DNA from: Caldilineaceae bacterium
Lineage (GTDB): Bacteria; Chloroflexota; Anaerolineae; Caldilineales; Caldilineaceae
DNA: 64,000 nucleotides
Reading direction: 5' to 3'
Assembly (NCBI GenBank): GCA_020846635.1
Contig: JADLDO010000054.1
Coordinates: forward strand, 1-64,000
Part shown: piece by piece, positions 44,911 to 52,750 of the stretch
How positions within the stretch are numbered: position 1 is the first letter of the stretch
How the letters are laid out: every line of letters begins with the position of its first letter
Made by a program: the position numbers and the translations under genes
Notes under the pieces: generated by a model
Databases searched by the model: none
What the model was told of the DNA's origin: nothing
The model's input: only the letters and a program-made list of their open reading frames with translations

Positions 44911-46005
44911 ATGGCCGACCGCTTAACTCGCCTCACCACTGCTTTGAGCAGTGCGGGCTATGACGCCTATATTGCCACGCAGCGTCCCAACCAACTCTAT
45001 TGGACAGACAGCGCAGAACCCGTCAGCGATCTGCCCAATGCGGCCTTTATGCTCCTGTCCGCGGATGCTCAAGTGATTTTTCCGGGTCCTGCCTTCTACT
45101 ATGCCTGCGTCGAGCATCTCCCCAACTATGAGATTGCCCCGACCGAAGTCGGTTCCCCCTCTGCCCAGACTCAGCTCATCGACCAGATCGCGCAGCGCGG
45201 CTATCGTCGTCTGGTGCTGGATAGTATGGGAAGCGAGACGGAAAAGAACCTACGCAGCCATCTGCCCGATGTCGAATTGGTCTTCGACAACAAATGGGGG
45301 CCAATCCTGCGCCGCACCAAAGAGCCTGCCGAAATCGAGATCATGCGCGAGGCGGCACGTATCTCCGACCTGGGCATGGTCGCCGCTTTTGCCGCGGCTC
45401 GCCCCGGTGTGAGCGGGCGCGCCATCGCCGCCGCATCTGCCGCCGCCATGCTTGAAGCCGGCGCCGAAGAAGCCAGTCTCCAAGTCGCCGTCGGGCTTGC
45501 CACAGCCTACCAGGGCACTGGCGATTGGGTCTATGCTCCACGCCGCGTGATCGAATCCGGCGACATGCTCCTGGTGGATATGGCAATTCGCTATCAGGGC
45601 TATTTGGGCGACCAAACCCGCACCGCTATCGTCGGTCAAGGCAGCGCGGCCCAGCGTGAACTCATCGACACAGTACAAGAGGCATACCGTGATACGGTCG
45701 CGGCCATGCGTCCCGGTGCATCCAGCCCCGACCTCTATCGCATCACCACCGACCTCATGCAGCGCAAAGGCTGGCGCAAATACTTCCCCCACCATATCTC
45801 CCACGGCTTGGGCCTGGGCGGCGACCTGCCGCGCGTCGCAGAAGGCAGTGACGATGTACTCCAGGTTGGCGACGCCTTTTCTTGTGAACCGGGCGTCTAT
45901 ATTCCTGGCTTGGGCGGCGCTCGCTTTGAAAACATGCTTCTACTCACTGAAAACGGCATCGAAGAACTTACAAAATCACCCGTCGACCCGGTGGTAGGCA
46001 ACTAA
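44911..46005 (+). CDS. M24 family metallopeptidase (Xaa-Pro aminopeptidase/prolidase-like)
   Basis: A 364-aa pita-bread peptidase that removes N-terminal residues before proline or splits Xaa-Pro dipeptides. The creatinase-like N-terminal domain is followed by the catalytic domain with metal ligands in LVDMAIRYQGYLGDQTRT (two Asp), HHISHGLGLGGDLPR (His), and EPGVYIPGLGGARFEN (two Glu). The ATG at 44911 (MADRLTRL) has GGGGATAA upstream; the ORF track starts 4 codons earlier inside the previous gene. Creatinase-like hydrolases share this fold, so substrate assignment is open. Confidence 0.9.
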   Translation: MADRLTRLTTALSSAGYDAYIATQRPNQLYWTDSAEPVSDLPNAAFMLLSADAQVIFPGPAFYYACVEHLPNYEIAPTEVGSPSAQTQLIDQIAQRGYRRLVLDSMGSETEKNLRSHLPDVELVFDNKWGPILRRTKEPAEIEIMREAARISDLGMVAAFAAARPGVSGRAIAAASAAAMLEAGAEEASLQVAVGLATAYQGTGDWVYAPRRVIESGDMLLVDMAIRYQGYLGDQTRTAIVGQGSAAQRELIDTVQEAYRDTVAAMRPGASSPDLYRITTDLMQRKGWRKYFPHHISHGLGLGGDLPRVAEGSDDVLQVGDAFSCEPGVYIPGLGGARFENMLLLTENGIEELTKSPVDPVVGN

Positions 46006-46039
46006 TTACCTGATTCACACATTAGAAAGGCTCGGTATC

Positions 46040-46933
46040 ATGCGATTTGGCATGAGTGGATGTTTTCTCCCCGAAAATATGGACGATATAACCCCAGAGA
46101 TGTGTCGCCGCGTACGCAGCCTCGGCTTCAGCGGAATTTTCACCCGCTTTCGCAGAAACGATCCCCACACCGCCACCAAAGCCCAGGCCCAACGGCTTCG
46201 TGACCTTTTGGCAGACGAAGGACTGCGCCTCTATCAATCCACCGGCTACTGGCAGAACATGGTCACCTCCGACGAAAGCGCACGCGCCGAGGCTGTCCGC
46301 ACCATCCAAGCCGCGCTGCGACTCGCCGGCTGGATGGGGTCACGCGGCATCGACACCGGCCCTGGTTCCATGAATCCTGCCGGTCCCTGGTTTCCCCATC
46401 CTGATAACTGGAAGCCGGAAGCCAAGCGCCAATTGGTCAAGACGCTCAACGAATGCAAATCAGCCGCCGAAGATGCGGGTGTCTATCTCAGCCTCGAAAG
46501 CCACCAACTGGTCACGCTCAAGGATGCGGAAACAGCGTTGGAAGTGTTGGACGAGGTAAACTCACCCTGGGTGCGCTGTGACTATGATTCTGCCAACTGG
46601 ATCAACCTGGACACCGTCTTTGACACAGGACGTGCGCTCAACCACCACTTTGACCTCTTGGGCAAGCACATTGTCAGTTGCCACGCTAAAGACATTTGGG
46701 TCGAAAACAAGCTGTGCGTCCATCTGCAAGATGGTTGCCCAGGCAAAGGCACGATGGACTTCAAGACCCTTTTCCGCCGCATGGAGGAGTTAAATCCAGA
46801 CTTCCCGGTCATCTCCGAAGGGAACAACACCGACGAGCTGCCAATGGTCTCCGAACTCTTCCACAACACCGCGCGCGAACTCGGCATCCGCGTCCTCGAC
46901 GCCAACGAGGAGCCGCAAGCGCGCGCAAATTAG
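46040..46933 (+). CDS. Sugar phosphate isomerase/epimerase-like TIM barrel
   Basis: A 297-aa protein of the xylose-isomerase-like (AP endonuclease 2) superfamily. The four metal ligands of the fold are visible in sequence order: Glu in YLSLESHQL, Asp in RCDYDSANW, His in IVSCHAKDIW and Glu in PVISEGNNTDE. Such enzymes interconvert keto sugars, inosose or hydroxypyruvate-like compounds. GAAAGG stands before the ATG. It lies 34 nt after the M24 gene. The substrate is unknown. Confidence 0.85.
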   Translation: MRFGMSGCFLPENMDDITPEMCRRVRSLGFSGIFTRFRRNDPHTATKAQAQRLRDLLADEGLRLYQSTGYWQNMVTSDESARAEAVRTIQAALRLAGWMGSRGIDTGPGSMNPAGPWFPHPDNWKPEAKRQLVKTLNECKSAAEDAGVYLSLESHQLVTLKDAETALEVLDEVNSPWVRCDYDSANWINLDTVFDTGRALNHHFDLLGKHIVSCHAKDIWVENKLCVHLQDGCPGKGTMDFKTLFRRMEELNPDFPVISEGNNTDELPMVSELFHNTARELGIRVLDANEEPQARAN

Positions 46934-46942
46934 CACCATAAT

Positions 46943-46971
46943 CCTCCCGGAAGCTTGGAGCTTCCGGGAGG
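46943..46971. repeat. Palindromic repeat CTCCCGGAAGC, copy 3
   Basis: CCTCCCGGAAGCT and AGCTTCCGGGAGG form a perfect 13-bp stem with the 3-nt loop TGG. It lies 9 nt after the TIM-barrel gene and before the SDR gene, both on the plus strand. Confidence 0.9.
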
Positions 46972-47026
46972 GTAGATGATAGAAGTATTTCTCAATTCAC
47001 ACCCCTAGAAGGGCTGTTTTTTTGTT

Positions 47027-47779
47027 ATGTCGAATCTTCGTTTTGCTGCGCCCAAAGAACGCCGCGTTGCCCTCATCACCGGAGGCGCAAATGGCATCGG
47101 GCGCGCCTCCGCCCTACGCATCGCTGAAGAAGGCCGCGACATCGTCATCGCTGATCTAGTGGATGATGGTCACGCAGTCGTTAAAGAGATCGAGGCATTG
47201 GGCCAGCGAGCAGCCTATATCCCCACCGATGTCACTGACGAGGCAGCAGTCCAAAGCCTCGTTGAACAGACCGTCGCCAACTTTGGTCGCCTCGATATTT
47301 TGGTCTGCTGCGCCGGTATCCTGGGCAAGGAAGCGCCCTTCCTAGAGCAGTCCGCGGCACAATTCGACAAGGTGCTCAAGATCAACCTATACGGCGTCTA
47401 TCACGCCCACCAAGCCGCCATTCCCCATATGCTCAACCAGGGCTGGGGCCGTTGTGTTACAATTACTTCGGGAGCACGCCACGGAGCCACCAATCAAGTA
47501 CCCTATGGCGTCTCCAAAGGGGCTGTCTATTCCTTCATCGGGGCCCTCGGCAACGCCTATCCCAAGCAGAACGTCTTTATCAACGGTGTCGAGCCAGGTC
47601 GTGCCTTGACCAATATGGTCGTGCCGCGCTTCACGCCCGAATTTCTCGCCAACCCCGGCAATGCCATTGGCCGTTATTCGGATGCGGAAGAAGTTGCAGA
47701 AGTGGTAGAATTCCTCACATCAGAACGCAACACCTATACATCCGGTTCAGTCTGGAGTGTAAAAGGAGGTACAGGTTGA
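47027..47779 (+). CDS. Short-chain dehydrogenase/reductase (classical SDR)
   Basis: A 250-aa NAD(P)-dependent oxidoreductase. The cofactor loop is TGGANGIGRA, the structural CCAGILG stands for the usual N-N-A-G, and the catalytic residues are Ser in TITSGARHG and Tyr-Lys in YGVSKGAV. An Asp after the second strand (IADL) suggests NAD preference. In this setting a sugar or polyol dehydrogenase role is plausible, but no substrate can be named. Its stop overlaps the TTG start of the next gene, and the last codons contain that gene's Shine-Dalgarno. Confidence 0.9.
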   Translation: MSNLRFAAPKERRVALITGGANGIGRASALRIAEEGRDIVIADLVDDGHAVVKEIEALGQRAAYIPTDVTDEAAVQSLVEQTVANFGRLDILVCCAGILGKEAPFLEQSAAQFDKVLKINLYGVYHAHQAAIPHMLNQGWGRCVTITSGARHGATNQVPYGVSKGAVYSFIGALGNAYPKQNVFINGVEPGRALTNMVVPRFTPEFLANPGNAIGRYSDAEEVAEVVEFLTSERNTYTSGSVWSVKGGTG

Positions 47780-48450
47780 GTGAATCAGTCACCACACCAG
47801 CCGTCGAGGGTTCGACGGCTGGTAGTCCCGCTTCAAAACAGAGCTCGATGGGAATGTGGTCCACCATTGTCCAAACGCCCGAAGTGGTGGACTATTTCCG
47901 CGATGTCTTTAGCAAAGCCGGCGTCACCGTTGACGGCAGTAAAGAGGAATTTACTGTCATCAATGATGGCAATGCCTTCACCTTCCATGCCGGCATTGAT
48001 GCGGATGTCGAATTTGTCGTCCCGCTCAAAGAAGAGAATGTCGCCAACCTGATACACTTCGCCAGTGATGGCAATTTCGACGCGCATGAATCATGGCGCA
48101 TCGTCCAGATTCTCTTTACACCACTGACGCGCGCAGCCTTACGGTCGCCCACTGTCCGGCGCAACTGGGTGCGGCTACTGTCAGGTGCCGAAGCGGTCAT
48201 CCATGTACATCTCGTGGATCCGAACGGAGGCAATGCCGCGCGCCACACGCTCGCCTATGCAGGCGATCAATGGCTCGTGATTCCTGGTTTGCATGGCAAA
48301 CCAGGGCGCACTTATTGGCTTGATCCTGACCAGGCATTGAGCTTTCAACGCCAGCTTTATAGGGCGCTTAAGGAGGACAGTCTTGGCAGTTGGTGGCAGT
48401 TCGCCAACTGGTACCGAGAATGGCGCATGACGGTCTCGAGTCCAGGCTAA
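47776..48450 (+). CDS. Unrecognised 224-aa protein starting with TTG
   Basis: The ORF track opens this frame at 47452 inside the SDR gene. The real start is probably the TTG at 47776, because AAAGGAGGT lies 5 nt upstream and the TTG overlaps the SDR stop (TTGA). The protein begins with a Ser/Thr/Pro-rich tail, then WSTIVQTPEVVDYFRDVFSKAG, a region with FTFHAGIDADVEFVVPLKEEN reminiscent of SCP2-like lipid-binding folds (weak), and ends WWQFANWYREWRMTVSS. No catalytic motif is seen. Tight coupling suggests that it works with the SDR. Confidence 0.7.
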   Translation: MSESVTTPAVEGSTAGSPASKQSSMGMWSTIVQTPEVVDYFRDVFSKAGVTVDGSKEEFTVINDGNAFTFHAGIDADVEFVVPLKEENVANLIHFASDGNFDAHESWRIVQILFTPLTRAALRSPTVRRNWVRLLSGAEAVIHVHLVDPNGGNAARHTLAYAGDQWLVIPGLHGKPGRTYWLDPDQALSFQRQLYRALKEDSLGSWWQFANWYREWRMTVSSPG

Positions 48451-48921
48451 ATGACATCCAGTATGCGCCACGCGCTTTCGGCGACCTGGAGTGGTGTGGG
48501 CTATGCCGCCATCGGTCTCTACAACCCCAAAAACCTGAGCAACGTCGGCGGTGTCTTGCGCGCAGCCTTTTGTTTTGGAGCAGCGATGGTCGCTGTGCAA
48601 GGCAAACGCTATCGCGTGCAATCCACGGACACCGCCGACGCATATCTTCACTTTCCACTGCTCCAGGTTGATGACCTCCACCAAGTGGTTCCATACCACT
48701 GTGTTCCGGTTGCCGTCGAGCGACGCAGCGACGCCATCTCCCTCCCCGACTATGATCATCCCCAAAGCGCCTTCTATATTTTCGGCCCAGAAGATGGCGA
48801 CCTCGGCCCGGATGTTCTCAACTGGTGCCGCGACATTGTCTATATCCCCGCCAACCACTCGCTTAACCTGGCCGCAGTCGCCAATGTCGTCCTCTATGAC
48901 CGCATGGCAAAGCACAGCTAA
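48451..48921 (+). CDS. TrmH/SpoU-family RNA 2'-O-methyltransferase
   Basis: A 156-aa SPOUT (trefoil-knot) methyltransferase without extra domains. Motif 1 is NPKNLSNVGGVLRAAFCFGA with its conserved Asn and Arg, motif 2 is FIFGPEDGDLG-like (YIFGPEDGDLG), and motif 3 is YIPANHSLNLAAVANVVLYDR, where Leu replaces the often seen Ser-x-N-V. Such minimal enzymes methylate tRNA ribose. The ATG directly follows the stop of the upstream gene, so it is translated in the same operon even though its role seems unrelated. Confidence 0.88.
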   Translation: MTSSMRHALSATWSGVGYAAIGLYNPKNLSNVGGVLRAAFCFGAAMVAVQGKRYRVQSTDTADAYLHFPLLQVDDLHQVVPYHCVPVAVERRSDAISLPDYDHPQSAFYIFGPEDGDLGPDVLNWCRDIVYIPANHSLNLAAVANVVLYDRMAKHS

Positions 48922-48977
48922 TCCACCAAGCGAATCATTCACTTATGTATCGCAGTTAAAAAGCACAAAAAACGCGG

Positions 48978-49006
48978 TTGACGTCATCTACAAAGTCTGT
49001 TACGCT
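48978..49006 (+). promoter_or_regulatory. Probable promoter of the CUT1 importer operon
   Basis: TTGACG and TACGCT are separated by 17 nt, about 300 nt before the first gene. Confidence 0.5.
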
Positions 49007-49037
49007 TTGGCAGCAGACGAGTCATGATCATGCTAAA

Positions 49038-49048
49038 TGGTCAGACCA
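49038..49048. promoter_or_regulatory. TGGTCAGACCA palindrome, GntR/FadR-like operator candidate
   Basis: TGGTCAGACCA is a perfect palindrome around one base. It fits the TGGT-N3-ACCA core known for PdhR/FadR-subgroup GntR repressors. It lies about 30 nt after the predicted start of transcription, a good place to block RNA polymerase. No GntR gene is in the window. Confidence 0.5.
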
Positions 49049-49302
49049 GTCACAGCATCACCCGGCAGCAACTTGCTATCCCATAGTCCGACGCGCTTCG
49101 TTAGCCAATACCACAACGATGCGCACTTCCCTTCGTTGCGCCGGCACATCCGGCTTGAGTTTGTAACGCAACTGCCTAAATCCATAGTCTCACCACACCA
49201 CAGGTTTCTTCGGTCAGGGGGTGGTCTTTATGTGATCACAGCCACAGTCCCAATCCCTCTTCTGCACTATCGACGTTCGTCCCCACGAAAGGAGCTGAGA
49301 AA

Positions 49303-50694
49303 GTGTCTCACCGCACACACCTGGGCACACACTTGGTGACACGGCGTGAGTTTTTGCGCCTATCCGCAGTCGCATCCGGCATCGGTCTACTCACAGCCTG
49401 TGCTCCTGCAACCGCCCCGACCACCGGATCTACGCAAGCGGAAGCGGGTGCTGCCCCCGCCGCGGCCAATCCTACGTTGGTTTTTACAGGCTGGAATGCT
49501 GTTGAGTGGTATGACCCCGTGATCCAGGAATTCGTGAAGGAAAACCCCGATATTGATGCGTCATATCGTATGCTCTCCGATTACAAGCAGCAGATCACCT
49601 TGTTGGCTGCCGGGGAACAATGCGATGTGCTTGTGACACGCGATGACGACCGAGCAGGCTTTTCCTCAGCAGGCTTCATCCGTCCGGTGGGTGATGAAGA
49701 GGGGGTGCAGGCTCTGGTTGATGATATGTACCCTGGCAACCTGGCAGCAATGGGATCGGAAGGGGATCTCTTTGGTCTTCCCTACTACACCGACTTCCAC
49801 ACCTTCATGTACAACGCCAATCTCTTGGAACAAGCAGGCTTTGATGCGCCGCCGGAGACATTGGGTGAACTGGCTGATATGTGTGTCGCAATCAAGAGCC
49901 AGGGCATGTCTGACTACCCGCTTGGCATGTGGATCAATCAAGAGAGCAACTTCAAAGAGATCATGTACTCTCTGGTCTATGGCAGCCAGGGCGATTGGAT
50001 CGATGACAACTCGGAACCGATCTGCGACCAACCCGGCTCTGTCGTGGAAGAGATTGTCGCGTGGACCGTTGCTGCCATCAACGACTTGGAGATCATGGAT
50101 CGTGCCAATCTGGAAATGGCCGATGCGGATAGCGACTTAATCTTCCAGGCCGGAAACAGCGTCTTCCAGAGCGCCAACCGCTATGACCTGCGCCGTTTCA
50201 ACGACCCCGAACAGACCCCGGCGGCTGTCGCCGGTGAAAAGGTCTTTAGGGCCATGCTCATGCCAGGTTTTGAGGGCGCAGGGCTGGGCGCAGTTACCTG
50301 GACACGGCAGTACACGGTCAACGCCACAGCCGCCGATCAGGAAGCAGCTTTCCGCCTCCAATATTTCGCAGGTGGCAAAAACGCGGCGGGTGAATACTGG
50401 ACAGCCAAACAGTGGCACAGCCGCTTTGGTCTTGGTTTCGCCTACCAATCCCTAGCCACCGACCCTGACATTGTCGAAGGCGAAAATGCCTGGGGCGACC
50501 CGGAACTCTTCGCCAAACAAAAGGCTACCGCTGTCCCACGCAAGGGCCTGGACGCCCCCTGGTACTCCGAATGGGACAACCTCATGCAGGCCGAATGGCA
50601 CAAGGCCATGTTGGGGCAGATCTCGCCTTCCGAAGCAACGAAGGCGATGGCCGACAAATGGCGAGAACTACGCACCAGCTACGAGTCGTCCTAG
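49303..50694 (+). CDS. Sugar ABC transporter substrate-binding lipoprotein (SBP_bac_1 type), Tat-like signal
   Basis: A 463-aa family 1 receptor of a CUT1 importer. The N terminus has a twin-arginine-like motif TRREFLRLS, a hydrophobic stretch and lipobox LTAC, so it is probably exported folded and lipid-anchored. After a short Ala/Thr/Gly linker come VFTGWNAVEWYDPVIQEF and LFGLPYYTDFHTFMYNANLLEQAG, typical of sugar receptors. The GTG start at 49303 has AAGGAG at good distance. It is followed by a hairpin and then the two permease genes. The ligand is unknown. Confidence 0.92.
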   Translation: MSHRTHLGTHLVTRREFLRLSAVASGIGLLTACAPATAPTTGSTQAEAGAAPAAANPTLVFTGWNAVEWYDPVIQEFVKENPDIDASYRMLSDYKQQITLLAAGEQCDVLVTRDDDRAGFSSAGFIRPVGDEEGVQALVDDMYPGNLAAMGSEGDLFGLPYYTDFHTFMYNANLLEQAGFDAPPETLGELADMCVAIKSQGMSDYPLGMWINQESNFKEIMYSLVYGSQGDWIDDNSEPICDQPGSVVEEIVAWTVAAINDLEIMDRANLEMADADSDLIFQAGNSVFQSANRYDLRRFNDPEQTPAAVAGEKVFRAMLMPGFEGAGLGAVTWTRQYTVNATAADQEAAFRLQYFAGGKNAAGEYWTAKQWHSRFGLGFAYQSLATDPDIVEGENAWGDPELFAKQKATAVPRKGLDAPWYSEWDNLMQAEWHKAMLGQISPSEATKAMADKWRELRTSYESS

Positions 50695-50721
50695 TTCGCG
50701 CCCATCCCTAGCGCAGAATTC

Positions 50722-50761
50722 GTGTGTTGGCGTTTCTCTTAACCGGGCAATGCCAACACAC
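50722..50761 (+). terminator. Hairpin between receptor and permease genes
   Basis: GTGTGTTGGC and GCCAACACAC form a perfect 10-bp stem with a 20-nt loop. It probably lowers read-through into the permease genes or protects the receptor message, as in the first importer operon. Confidence 0.55.
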
Positions 50762-50811
50762 AGCCCCGTCGTAAATGACCGTTCCTAGACCAGACCAGGG
50801 CAGACTAGCTT

Positions 50812-51804
50812 ATGATCGACAAGAATCTCAGCCCCGCGGGTGGCGTCAGTATCAAGCCACTGCCTGCCCCAACGGGCGGACGCGAACTCAGCAGATGGCA
50901 ATCATGGCGGATGCGCTTCAATGAAAGCCCAGAGGTGCGCGCCTATCTCATGAATGGCCCCATGATTCTGGCGCTTTTGATCATCTCCGCCTTCCCCATC
51001 GGCTACTCCTTCCTGATTAGCCTGCAAAAATACAATCTGCGCCAACCCAATGACATCCGCTTCATTGGGCTGGATAACTACACAGCGGTTCTGGGCAACG
51101 CTGAATTTTGGGTGTCGCTGCGCGTGACCGCGACCTTCACCTTTGGTGCGCTCATCTTCGAGGTGCTCACGGGTGTGCTGCTGGCGCTGCTCCTCAACGA
51201 AAAATTCTTAGGGCGCGGTATTCTGCGTAGCATCATGCTGCTCCCCTGGGCCATCCCCGGCGTCATCGCAGGCGTCATGTGGAAATGGATCTTCAACCCC
51301 CGCTTTGGCGTGCTCAATGGCTTGCTGCTCCAAATGGGTGTCATCGATGAGTACAAATCTTGGGTCGGCTTTGACCCCAACATGGCAATGGCGGCCCTGA
51401 TCTTTGTGCAAGTTTGGAACGCGCTGCCCTTTAACACCATCGTCCTGCTGGCTGCGCTGCAAGGGATTCCCAGCGATCTCTATGAGGCTGCTACTGTAGA
51501 CCGCGCCGGCATGTGGAGCCGCTTCCGCCATATCACGCTCCCCTGGTTGGCGCAGCCGATCATGATCATCATGATTCTCGCCACAATGGGTGGGCTGCGC
51601 GTCTTTGACCTCATCTATGTCCTGACCGGCGGCGGGCCTGGGGATTCGACGCGTGTCGTCACCTTCACCGCCTGGAAAAAGGCCTTTGATGCGCTGGACT
51701 TCGGCACAGCCAACAGCTATGCCTATATCCTCACCTTCATCACCCTCATCATCGGCCTGATCTACATTCGCATTCTCTACAAGAGGGGGGAGATCGAGCA
51801 ATGA
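50812..51804 (+). CDS. Sugar ABC transporter permease, MalF/UgpA type
   Basis: A 330-aa membrane subunit with six helices. The N-terminal cytoplasmic tail is long (about 40 residues). The coupling loop is YEAATVDRAGMWSRFRHITLPWL, matching the EAA motif of CUT1 permeases. VIAGVMWKWIFNPRFGVLN is also typical. Its stop overlaps the next permease start by 4 bp (ATGA). Confidence 0.93.
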   Translation: MIDKNLSPAGGVSIKPLPAPTGGRELSRWQSWRMRFNESPEVRAYLMNGPMILALLIISAFPIGYSFLISLQKYNLRQPNDIRFIGLDNYTAVLGNAEFWVSLRVTATFTFGALIFEVLTGVLLALLLNEKFLGRGILRSIMLLPWAIPGVIAGVMWKWIFNPRFGVLNGLLLQMGVIDEYKSWVGFDPNMAMAALIFVQVWNALPFNTIVLLAALQGIPSDLYEAATVDRAGMWSRFRHITLPWLAQPIMIIMILATMGGLRVFDLIYVLTGGGPGDSTRVVTFTAWKKAFDALDFGTANSYAYILTFITLIIGLIYIRILYKRGEIEQ

Positions 51805-52739
51805 GCGCAGTCCCCGAAAAGCCCACCACAGGCAGCCTCAGCGGTTCCATCTACAAATTGTCCCTACCGTGGAAGCAGATTTTTATCTACATTGCCGCTA
51901 TCATCGCCTTTTTCTATATCGCAGGCCCCTTTGCGTGGATCGTCATCAGCAGCTTCATGACCAGCGAAGAGACAATGTCCGTCCCACCCCATTGGATTCC
52001 ACACGAACCGACGTTGATGAACTATTCGGCCTATTGGAACCCTGACATTCTCAATACGCTGCGCGAGGAGCGCCGTCTGACCATCGGCGGCGTCGTCAAT
52101 GCCGTACCCATCGCCCTCCGCAACAGCATCGTCATCGCCTTTTCTGTCGCCTTTCTCAACATCATCATCGGCTCACTGTCGGCCTATCCCTTTGCCCGCA
52201 GCCAATTTCGTGGCAAAACCACCCTGCTCGTCCTCTACCTCCTGACGCGCATGGTGCCTGCGCTGGCCCTCATTCTCCCGGTCTACTTGGTTCTGCGCCG
52301 GATCGGCGCGCTCAACCAGTCGTGGGGCTTAATCCTGATGTACATGACCTTTACCCTTCCCTATTCGGTCTGGATTCTCAAGAACTACTTCCAGACTATC
52401 CCGCGCGATCTGGAAGACGCCGCCCGCGTTGACCGCTGTAACTGGTTCCAGGCAATGGTGCGGGTCATTCTGCCTGTTTCGCTCCCCGGCATCATTGCCG
52501 TAGGGATTTACAGTTTCATGGCCTCTTGGGGTGAATTCTTCTATGCCATGATCCTGATTCAAACACCCGATGCGCGTACCATGCCCGTCTTGGTGTCACA
52601 ACTCAGTACCGAACTCGGTCAAGAATATGGCTTCCTCACCTCGTCAGCGGTCCTGGCTGTCATCCCGCCACTCGTGCTGGCGCTCATCTTCCAACGCATG
52701 ATCATTTCCGGCATCGGTGCGGGTGCCGTTAAGGGCTAG
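51801..52739 (+). CDS. Sugar ABC transporter permease, MalG/UgpE type
   Basis: The partner permease, 312 aa. After a cytoplasmic tail it shows a first helix (IFIYIAAIIAFFYIAGPFAWIVISSF) and the usual extracytoplasmic loop, here somewhat longer than usual (LNTLREERRLTIGG). The coupling loop is LEDAARVDRCNWFQAMVRVILPVSLPG. It is translationally coupled to the upstream permease and followed by the ATPase gene after 11 nt. Confidence 0.93.
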   Translation: MSAVPEKPTTGSLSGSIYKLSLPWKQIFIYIAAIIAFFYIAGPFAWIVISSFMTSEETMSVPPHWIPHEPTLMNYSAYWNPDILNTLREERRLTIGGVVNAVPIALRNSIVIAFSVAFLNIIIGSLSAYPFARSQFRGKTTLLVLYLLTRMVPALALILPVYLVLRRIGALNQSWGLILMYMTFTLPYSVWILKNYFQTIPRDLEDAARVDRCNWFQAMVRVILPVSLPGIIAVGIYSFMASWGEFFYAMILIQTPDARTMPVLVSQLSTELGQEYGFLTSSAVLAVIPPLVLALIFQRMIISGIGAGAVKG

Positions 52740-52750
52740 GAGCAGCAACT

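Larger units (their letters stand above)
48922..49302 (+). other. Regulatory intergenic region before the second sugar importer
   Basis: This 381-bp region holds the promoter at 48978-49006 and the operator-like palindrome at 49038-49048. The rest is a leader of about 250 nt with no supported gene and no RNA family that I recognise. AAGGAG at 49288 serves the GTG start of the binding protein. Confidence 0.55.
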
